Origin: Daphnia carinata
Taxonomy: Eukaryota; Arthropoda; Branchiopoda; Diplostraca; Daphniidae
Assembly (NCBI RefSeq): GCF_022539665.2
Contig: NC_081340.1
Span: forward strand, 6,943,357-7,007,356
Direction: 5' to 3'
DNA length: 64,000 nucleotides
Every line of letters begins with the position of its first letter. The stretch's first letter is position 1. The notes under the pieces were generated by a model. That model was not told the DNA's origin, searched no databases, and worked only from the letters and a program-made list of their open reading frames with translations. This document shows, one piece after another, positions 55,629 through 64,000 of the stretch. The position numbers were made by a program, and so were the translations under genes.

Positions 55629-58600
55629 ATGGAAGTGAACCAAATGATTGATGCATCTGATCTCGTTAAAGGTACTATTTCCCATTTAAACGTTTTAAAT
55701 ATTAATTATGTGGTTCTTCCCTTGGTGACATCACATCTGTTTTGGTATTCATACACAGGTGTGAGAGGCCGTTGCACTTCTATGGAAAGTGTTATTGCGA
55801 CCTTGTCGAAAGGTTGTCAGTTTTGGAAAGTTCGGTCAGACAGAGGTTGGTACCTGCGGCGGTTTTGGCTGGATGTCGACCGCCTGTGTCTTCTTTATGT
55901 TCCTTCACAAAAACCGTTCTGGAGTACCTCACCGACTCACGGTAAGTTTATGCATTACTTTCGACCTCCTGTGAAATTCTGAACATTGACAGGCATCACT
56001 GTAAGGAAATCAACACAGGCTTCATGTATCGCATGCCGAACTTTAGCTGCACTAATCTAGTGTCATCGTGCATTACTATCTCTTCACTAATATTTCGTTA
56101 TAATCATTCGATGTTTGAATGATTGATGAAATTAAATTTTTAGTCGATTTGACGGGAATCACGGATGTGCGACGTTGGAAATCCGCTTTTTATCAACATA
56201 TTGAGAAAGGAGGACATTCAAAAAGGCGTTTAGATTTTGCACTGACCAATGAATTGTGCTTCACGGTCGTATTTGGCCAGCATGAATATAACCTGATTGC
56301 GCTGGACGAAGAAACCGCCGAGTTTTGGTTGACCAATCTGAAGAAACTTGTTTGCATTGTTCGCGCTGCCCAGCACGAAAATCAATATTGGATGTACTAA
56401 GTGTCTGCGTTAAACCTTTTCTTTGTGTTTTTTATTTAAACATTTCTTTACTTTAAATAAAATTTTAGGTGGTTGACGCGGCAGTTTAGAAAAGCTGATA
56501 AGGACAAAACAGGCGCTTTGAGCTTCGTACAAGTGCAAGATTTACTTGAGCGAATGAATGTTAAACTTAGTCGGAAATATGCCAAGGAGCTATTCAATGT
56601 AAAATGTTTTACATAATTTTGCATTTATTTCATCCTAAATTCGAATTTTCTCTCTGGGTAACATTCATAGGAGGCCAATGTAAATAAGAACAAGCAAAAT
56701 GGAAAACAAGTACTGGACTGCCGGGAGTTTGTGCAATTTTTTCGCGTCCTCACAAAAAGAAAAGAACTGGATGAAATTTTTGAGAGGTGAGAGACTATTT
56801 CTGTTAAGTTCATATAAAAGACAGAAAATAACGTAGCGTGGTTATTGAAGATATGCCACAACGGATTCAGCAGCAATGACCGCCGAGGAGTTGAGGGCTT
56901 TTCTTTCTCAAGAACAATTTATAGATGTTGATTATGAGCAAGCCAACGCTTTGATTTCCAAGCATGAGGTCTCTACGGCCAAGGAAGAAGGATTACTCAC
57001 CATTGCTGGTATAGTATCGTAAAAGAACTCATAATTCGATTGTGTGAAATAATAAGCGGATAAACTTTTTACAGGTTTCACGGCATTAATGAAGTCGTTT
57101 GGCATCGCCATTGAAGAACATAGCACTGTATTTCAAGATATGAATCAGCCTTTAACTTCATATTACATTGCATCGTCTCATAACACGTAAATAATCTGTT
57201 AATTATATCTATTTTTGCTTTGTTCAATTGATTCATGACCGTGGAAAATTAAAAGTGAAATTTTTTGGTTTTTTTTCTTAATAGATATTTGAAAGGAAAC
57301 CAACTTACTAGTAAGAGCAGCGTACAGGCGTACATCAATGCATTAGAGCAAGGCTGTCGCTGCGTTGAACGTTCGTTTCGAAGCCACAAGTTTTAATTTT
57401 GTTAAGTTATCAAAGATAAATAATTTTAACTAAACGCAGTGGATCTATGGGATGGACCGGCCGGAGATCCAGTTATCTACCACGGACGCACTCTAACGTC
57501 TGAGTTAAAACTGATCGATGTACTAAATGAAGCAGTAAAGCCATACGCTTTTAAAACATCGCCGTACCCTCTGATCCTGTCACTGGAATGCCATCTTTCA
57601 AACAAACAGACAAAGAGATTAGCTTTCTTGCTTAAGGACGTTCTCGGAGGTGAACATTAAAAAAAAAATTTGTTTATTTAATTTTTTTCTTGTATCTAAT
57701 TCCACGTTTCAAATTTACAGTTTTCTTTATTTTCTATTTTTGAATAACAGATATGCTGTATACCACGCCTGTTGATGATTCAATGAAAATACTTCCTTCT
57801 CCTGAAGCATTGAAAAATAAAATCATTATTAAGGCGAAAAAACCATCTGGAACAAGTGACTGTGAACCTGAAGAAAATTATAGCAGCGATGACGATGATG
57901 AGAGAAATTCGAGTGACAACGACAACTCGGATGATGCACCTTTTCAGACAAAACCACCAAACAAAACTGTTTCAGTTACAACTTCAGCAACTGATCTTGT
58001 GCAAAAATATGGGGCAGAGCAAAGCTATTCATCGAATACCGCACACATTTCCGAAGACATCCCAGTCACTGATGGAACAAAAGAAATTGAAATGCCGAGT
58101 CAAATAATGGGGCATGCCTTGTCAAATACTAGAAAAGAATCATATCAAGATTTAGTTGAAACAAGGGACACTGTAACACTACAAAAAAAAATATCTCTGT
58201 CTATTACGTCTTAATAATTTAATGTAATTTTAGGAGGAGAGTTCCTGCCTTTCAGATCTTATAAACATTTGCGAAGGGAAAAAATTTTCTGGTTTTCATC
58301 AAAATCTAACAACTAGTAAGAATTATTTCGATATGAATCAATTACTTTGCTAAACCGTAAAACCTTATCATGACAAATTTCAGGCCGATGCTACCATGTT
58401 TCGTCGCTTTCAGAAAAAAAAGCCAAAAAGCTGATTCGTGGCGAGAGATCGGCTGTTATACAGCATACTAATAATCAGCTGGTGAGAATTTACCCGAAAG
58501 GTTCAAGAACTGACTCGAGCAACTATGATCCTGCGCAGTTTTGGAGTTCGGGCTGTCAAATTGGTATACAATATAACATGATACGTTTGACTGTGTTTGT

Positions 58601-59422
58601 TGCACGTTAAAATGTGAGATGAGGAGTTCTGGCGAAAAGATCCGTAAGATAATTATTGGTTATTGCAATTGATTAGTTGCCCTGAATTACCAAACCGGTG
58701 GACTTTTTAAAACTATCAACAACGAATTTTTCCAGTTCAACGGAAACTGTGGATATGTACTTAAACCAGCCATTCTACGTAACCCAGAAACAACTGAAAC
58801 TTCCGGAGCAGCTGAAGTGTGAGTTTAAAGCAGACAATCGAGACATCTCGTTGTTTTGAGTAACCAGTACGTTTTTGTGTTCCATAGCAGGCGAAATAAA
58901 ATTGTTCGCCTTCAAATCATAACGGGGCAAAATCTTCCTAAAACTGAAAAAAACGTTATTGATCCCTATGTTACAATTCAAATTATGGGTCATCCTGCGG
59001 ACCAATATAAGTTTAAAACTAAACGTGTAGAAAACAATGGTATGTGGGGGAAACTTTCAAAGTAAAGTTCGTTCATAAAATACCGTAATTTGATTCTTTA
59101 TAGGTTTTAATCCTTGCTGGAAGGAGACGGCTGAGTTTCGATTAACTGTACCAGAATTGGATATACTCGTTATCGCGGTAATGGACAAAGACACAATGAC
59201 GGATAATGATTTAGTTGGTGTCGGAGTCTTTCCGGTAAAAAGTTTGAAATCAGGTAAATGAATAAAACAATGCAAATTTTTCGTGGTAAAATTGCTAATA
59301 GTATATACATTATTGTTTAAGGATATGGACATATTTGTCTAATGTGTCCGGAAGGAAATATTATGCCGTGCGCAACCTTATTCGTCCATGTATCGATTCA
59401 CGAAGAAACACCTGTGAAATAA
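55629..59422 (+). CDS. Plcd: Phosphoinositide-specific phospholipase C, delta type
   Basis: Sixteen exons give 837 residues: 55629-55671, 55759-55941, 56144-56393, 56469-56598, 56671-56786, 56851-57008, 57075-57186, 57285-57370, 57440-57649, 57751-58172, 58234-58315, 58384-58563, 58677-58818, 58891-59039, 59104-59253 and 59322-59422. It cleaves PIP2 to IP3 and diacylglycerol at membranes in a Ca2+-dependent way. Domain order is PH (about 20-135), EF-hands (first loop D-K-D-K-T-G-A-L), X box (about 310-455), Y box (about 571-690) and C2 (about 705-837), i.e. the delta class with no SH2, RasGEF or PDZ regions. Catalytic residues H329 (S-S-H-N-T), E359, D361, H374 (I-Y-H-G) and E409 (S-L-E) are all present with family spacing, so it should be active. 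The X-Y linker (about 460-570) is long and acidic with a D/S-rich run, as expected for an autoinhibitory linker. Confidence 0.94.
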
Positions 59423-59449
59423 CTGTTTTTCCAGATTTTTGGTGCCAAT

Positions 59450-59455
59450 AATAAA
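59450..59455 (+). terminator. Candidate poly(A) signal of the PLC gene
   Basis: AATAAA 28 bases after the stop; a second lies at 59577-59582. The remaining roughly 200 bases before the GPAA1 start at 59797 must hold its promoter and leader. Confidence 0.6.
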
Positions 59456-59796
59456 GATCATTTTCTCCCGCTAAAATGGCTATTGAAAGTGGCAGTACTC
59501 TTCGATAGATATATGCAAAGTAGATTAAATTTGCTCGGAAAATGTGTTTTTAAAATATACTAACAATTTTCGTATCAATAAAAGAAATCCCTGAATGTTA
59601 CAGTCACGATGAAACTTGAAAATCGGCTTTCAGTGCTCTATCTCGTTACTTGACTACTTGCTTTTGACAAGCCCGTAGTCGTCGAGTTCGAATACAATGT
59701 TTATGTGTTCAACATCGTCTGCTACATATCTGTTCTGTCCTTTGTAATAATTCCGGGGTGTCTTCTCTTCCAATTCATACCATCTCTTACCTCACG

Positions 59797-62356
59797 ATGG
59801 GTTTACTGAGCAATCCATCAGATAAGCAACTTTCTCCATTAGTGCTAAAATTTATCGCAAAGCAAAAGGCGCTATCTTTCTTGCTTTATGTAGGAAGTAT
59901 AGTTTGGCTTGCGTGTCTTGCCTATCGTCAGTTTAATGCCGGTAAGCTTCCTATTTCTTTTACAAATATATTTATCTTTGCATAACATTCAAGTCATGTC
60001 CAGGAACTTACTTCTCGGAAAACGCTTTGTTACCTGGTCTTGTACATTCAAATTTCAAAGAAGATTTTCTTGCCCGCCAGTATTTAGCTGCTTTGAAAGT
60101 AAGTGACTTACAAACTAAAAATTTGTATCATGTAGTAAGAGTTAACCCTTCATATTAATGGACATTTCTGTACCATGCAGGGAGAAGCAGAAAGATATCC
60201 TAATGGTATGCCTCATGCATTCATTGCTGCCCAGTTCAAACAGCTTGGATTAGATACTTACACCCACAACTTCTCTGTTACATATCCATTAGATCAAAAT
60301 GAGGTTTTAATTTGCATATGATTATTTGAAACTAGAGTTGCTTTAAGGATTTCCATCTGTAGATCTATTCAGGTAAAAATGTTTATGGAATTTTAAGAGC
60401 CTCGAGAGGCGCTAGTACAGAATGCCTCGTCATGTCAGTTCCATACCGACCTCCCAACTCAGTGTTAACTGGAACTAATGCTGGAATTGCTATTATGCTT
60501 TCCCTGGCGGCTTCGTTCCGAGGTAAAGAAAATTACATTTTTCTGTGGTGTACTTGATTTTCACATTTTTTTCTTGGTCTATAATTTATATTTTTTTAGC
60601 TGCATCGTACTGGGCACGAGATATAATATTTCTTGTTACCGAACATGAGCAACTTGGGGTGGAAGCATGGCTAGAAGCGTACCATTATACGTCTTCCAGC
60701 TCCAATGCAATCCATTTCGGACAGCTCGATGCCCGTGCTGGCGCGATACAAGTAGGATAAACGGACATACACGAATAAAGAATGTGTTAACCTTCTGTTG
60801 ATTAGGCAGCAATTAATCTGGAGTTGCCCTATGAAAAAATATCTCATATTGATGTGCGAATGGAAGGTCTTAATGGGCAACTGCCAAATTTAGATCTCGT
60901 GAACCTTGTCCACAGATTGTTCCAACAAGAAAGATTTACCACTACGTTGAAAGAGAAAGTAAAATATTGAACATTGGCTAGCTCTACCGTTCTAATTAAC
61001 TAACATAAAGTTATGACTCCAGGAGGACCATCCCGACCCTTTTAGTATGGAGGGTTGGATATATTCTGCTTCGTCGTTATTGTCACTGATGGTCTCTCAA
61101 GCCACTGGAGTACCCACAGGAAACCACGGACTCTTCCACAGGTTGTTAAAACAGAATTTTCAATTTTTTTACTAAGCAAATTTTTAACATGCTTTTCTAG
61201 GTTTGGAATCGAAGCCTTGACAGTTGCAGCGTCTTACAAGAAAGGATGGCATGGATCGAATTTTCTCTTTATTGGAAGGTAACTGTACTATTTAAAAAAT
61301 GCAATGCGTACTCGTTACTAATTTTACAGGCCCACTGAGCTAGAGCAATTGAAGGCATTATGAGGAGTCTGAACAACCTACAAGAGCGATTTCACCAATC
61401 ATTCTTCTTCTATTTATTACCTGCTACGAACCGCTACATTTCTATTGGTAGAGCATGCATCTTTTGATGCTCAATAGAGATTACACATTTTTTAAATTTC
61501 CAGGTGTATACATGCCGCCATTTGGTCTTATGATTGGTGCAATGTTGCTGCAAGCCGTTGCACTTTATATTTCTCGAAAAGAAAAACCGAACGAAAATGA
61601 AAGTTGGAACTTCCTCAATCTAGGATCATTTCTTTTATACAGCACAATCTGTGGACTGATTTTTCACTCTGCCCCTGAGAAGCTTACCGGATTTAATCGG
61701 TATATGGCATTAGGGCTTAGTACTGAAGACGTTGTTTTTGGAGGATTTTGTATACTTAGCATAGTTCATTGCATGCTAACTTCAACGTTTGGTACAAGGT
61801 AATCATTGCACCTAAATTATGGTTCAAATTTAAATTCCTTTTTCTGTGTAGGACACTGTGTACTCAACGTTTGTCGGCCAAATGTGTGCAGTGCGCTATT
61901 CTTTTACTGACATCCACGTTGATGTATGCAGTTGCAATGGGTAATGTTTCCCTTGCCGTTCTCACCTGCTTAGTAATCAGCCCGGTTTTTTCAATCGCAA
62001 AGGCAGTTTCCCAAAGGTTTACATTGGCATGTTTTAAAAAGTTTCTAACACTATAGTAAAAGTTGTTTCGTCTATTAAGGTTTTTTCAGTATTGTCGCCG
62101 TCTTCTACTAATTTTAGTACACCCACTTTGTTTGCTATTTATCGCAACATTTATCGACACATACAGAGTATTTCCGGAAGAAATTAATCAACCATGGAAA
62201 CTTTTGGGGAAAACGCATAGTGCTGCTCAGCGTGCCCTGGTTTACGCAGTAACTGATGGAATGTTTTACGGAAACTGGCTTTTTTTGGCTGGAACAACTC
62301 TTTATCTGCCGCTGTGGTCCCTGGCATGGGCGAACATGAGTAATTCGTCAAATTAA
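59797..62356 (+). CDS. GPAA1: GPI transamidase subunit GAA1
   Basis: Twelve exons give 621 residues, the same as the human protein: 59797-59941, 60004-60098, 60181-60303, 60363-60522, 60600-60751, 60806-60958, 61023-61141, 61201-61278, 61344-61447, 61504-61798, 61852-62016 and 62080-62356. GAA1 is an ER membrane subunit of the GPI transamidase that attaches GPI anchors to proteins. One N-terminal transmembrane helix (about 25-47) is followed by a large luminal M28-peptidase-like domain with [11 protein letters not shown] and [12 protein letters not shown]. Several C-terminal membrane helices follow from [12 protein letters not shown] onward. Exon 9 must use the acceptor AG at 61342-61343; the stronger-looking AG 14 bases upstream leads to a stop. 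Confidence 0.95.
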
Positions 62357-62781
62357 ATTTCAAATTTTTAGAATATCCCTTTACATTGTTGTACTAGCTA
62401 TTGCCAATTACATGGTTTCCTCTTTTTGGAACATCTATTGTGAACTTTACTAAAAAACAAATGATGTCGTAGTAGAGTTATTGAAACCTCAATCTAAAAA
62501 ATCTAGCATTGATAGTTTTCTATAAATTCTGACAGTAGTAATAGTACTGTACAATACTATCTGCAGAATCATACATTTGAAATCAAATCTATGACCATTG
62601 CTTTCTGCTTTGGTTGCGGAAACTTATAATGCGTAATGCCTTTAACTTAGAAACAGATTTGCGTCTGCTTCCCCTCTGCTCCCCAATCAGTTACCAAAGT
62701 GGTTCAAGCCTTCATAATTTGTTTACCAAATTGTGGCAACAGGCATACGAAGCCTCCATTTTATGCTTTCATTTTCTTTAG
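62357..62781. other. GPAA1 3' UTR and PHETA promoter
   Basis: This 0.4 kb gap has no coding content. The PHETA start codon exon begins after an acceptor (TTTAG at 62777-62781), so an untranslated exon lies somewhere in this gap, its donor not resolved. Confidence 0.5.
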
Positions 62782-62789
62782 GAACTAAT

Positions 62790-63610
62790 ATGAAAGTAAA
62801 TGAGAAGAACCTGATTGCTATCGCCAATGCACCAAATTTGGTTGTCGACAAGGAAGGCTGGCTCAATAAAAAAGGGGAAAACAGTAAGGGTTTCCAAAAG
62901 CGTTGGTTTGTTCTGAAAGGAAATCTTCTATATTATTTTGAAAAGAGAACTGACAAAGAGCCAGCTGGGGTGGTTATAGTTGAAGGATGTACAGTAGGTA
63001 AATGTGGTTTATTATCAGAATGTTCTAATGCTAAGTTTAATACTAGTTAATAATTGTGTAATTATTTGTTCAGAATTGTCAGAAGATGATGAAGCATACA
63101 GTTTCAATATTACATTTCATGGAAATGGAGATCGAACATTTATTTTAAGTGCTGAAACTCAAGAATCCATGGAAGAATGGATGAAAGCAATCACTTGTGC
63201 TAGCTACGACTATATGAAAGTGATGGTTGCTGAGCTACAAAAACAAGTGGATGAACTAACAGGTTAACGTTCTAGAAACATTTTTGTTTTTCAACAAGAA
63301 TCACAAATGTTCAATTTAATCAGAGCTTGAACGGTTACGGAAACTTGGATTCAACAGTGTGATCGATGGATCTACATTACCCCCTGTTGTACCTTCCAGA
63401 CACCGTCACAACCCTTTTAACTTAGTAGAAAGAGAGGCCAATATTAATGTTGCAACCCGGAAAGTAAACAAAAAGCAAAACTTTTCTTCCATTCACAATG
63501 AGTATGGGCAACAAATAATTAGAGAAAGAGATGTTTGGAAGAAAGATAAGAAATCCAAAGAAACTAGTGGAACCAGCATAATTAGTGAAGATGTCTTGGT
63601 TGTTTTATAA
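62790..63610 (+). CDS. PHETA1: PHETA/sesquipedalian endosomal PH-domain protein
   Basis: Three exons, 62790-62997, 63074-63262 and 63324-63610, give 227 residues (human PHETA1 and 2 are about 250). A PH domain spans about residues 24-120, with G-W-L-N-K-K, K-R-W-F-V-L-K-G-N-L-L-Y-Y-F and the final W of M-E-E-W. A short coiled-coil-like helix follows (about 115-140). Near the C-terminus F185-S-S-I-H189 with N-E-Y-G-Q-Q matches the F&H motif by which PHETA proteins bind the ASH domain of the inositol 5-phosphatases OCRL and INPP5B. Family role: endosomal recycling and receptor sorting. The intron phases and domain order leave little doubt; which vertebrate paralogue it matches is not meaningful. 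Confidence 0.93.
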
Positions 63611-64000
63611 ATAATCAAGTTAGTTGTAGTTTGAAACAAAAATTGACTATTATGAAGTCATATTGCCTTCATTTATAAACTTTTAAAAAGCATGCTATGT
63701 CTTTAAGGTCCCTTTTGATCTCCTGATATACAGTGATTCAGCTTCACTTTGTGGCCTCCAATTCATGTTTTGAATCATTGCATTTTCATGTTTCCCATTT
63801 AAGGTCGTTAACTATATATGAAAAAATTTTCAACTTACAATACACAAGAAAGTAAGATGTTTATTTACTGATTCAATTGAAGATGGATATTTATACACAT
63901 ATCAATTCCTACGAACTGCACTAAGATAATACAGCCTTACTTATTTTAGTGCAACAGCATTAAACATTAAAACACAGCATAACCATAGCGGGCTATGTTA
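63611..64000. other. Right edge: PHETA 3' UTR and possible 3' end of a minus-strand gene
   Basis: No coding frame is visible. A minus-strand AATAAA (TTTATT at 63860-63865) could be the poly(A) signal of a convergent gene entering from beyond the window; no exon of it is seen. Confidence 0.3.

Noticed and set aside
59640..59700. tRNA-like GTTCGAATA box
   Set aside because: No matching A box, no acceptor stem and no cloverleaf could be drawn around it.
61278..61380. Apparent frameshift in GPAA1 before the L-N-N-L-Q-E-R segment
   Set aside because: Using the acceptor AG at 61342-61343 restores the frame and the family sequence; no broken gene is needed.

Overview
The window is eukaryotic nuclear DNA with no prokaryotic, phage or organellar character. 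It has GT-AG introns, mostly 55-100 bp, AT-rich non-coding DNA with many A/T homopolymers, and arthropod-type genes (a CCAP neuropeptide receptor and a delta-class GST). A crustacean such as the water flea Daphnia fits best. That is inference from gene types and intron size, not proof of species.

I built twelve gene models by joining exons by hand. In every model the exon lengths sum to a multiple of three and the splice phases agree. From left to right: (+) a CCAP-type neuropeptide GPCR, 4.7-9.5 kb. Then a minus-strand block: a delta-class glutathione S-transferase (13.9-14.7 kb), an ankyrin-repeat protein fused to a Mab-21/cGAS-like nucleotidyltransferase fold (15.1-18.1 kb), a full-length PIWI Argonaute (18.8-22.4 kb), and an MGA-like protein with a helix-loop-helix-zipper-like segment and a Cys-rich motif (23.3-25.3 kb). 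After a shared divergent promoter region of about 1 kb, everything is on the plus strand: BRCA2 (26.3-31.6 kb), POSH/SH3RF (32.7-35.3 kb), a long gene-poor stretch (35.3-44.8 kb), a secreted, probably GPI-anchored alpha-carbonic anhydrase with a 4.7 kb first intron (44.9-51.1 kb), RNF25 (53.3-54.8 kb), a delta-type phospholipase C (55.6-59.4 kb), the GPI transamidase subunit GPAA1 (59.8-62.4 kb) and a PHETA/sesquipedalian PH protein (62.8-63.6 kb).

The genes do not form one pathway. Two neighbourhoods stand out. The PIWI and ankyrin-Mab-21 genes lie in tandem, about 640 bp apart between coding regions, and both belong to families tied to nucleic-acid defence. GPAA1 (GPI attachment) lies about 8.7 kb from a carbonic anhydrase whose C-terminus looks like a GPI signal, probably by coincidence.

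The most unusual item is the ankyrin-Mab-21 protein. It keeps the G-S nucleotidyltransferase motif, but all three expected metal-binding acidic residues are replaced. It therefore looks like a catalytically dead, ankyrin-fused cGAS-like protein, possibly a sensor, scaffold or inhibitor rather than an enzyme.

No tRNA, rRNA, CRISPR array or intact transposon was recognised.
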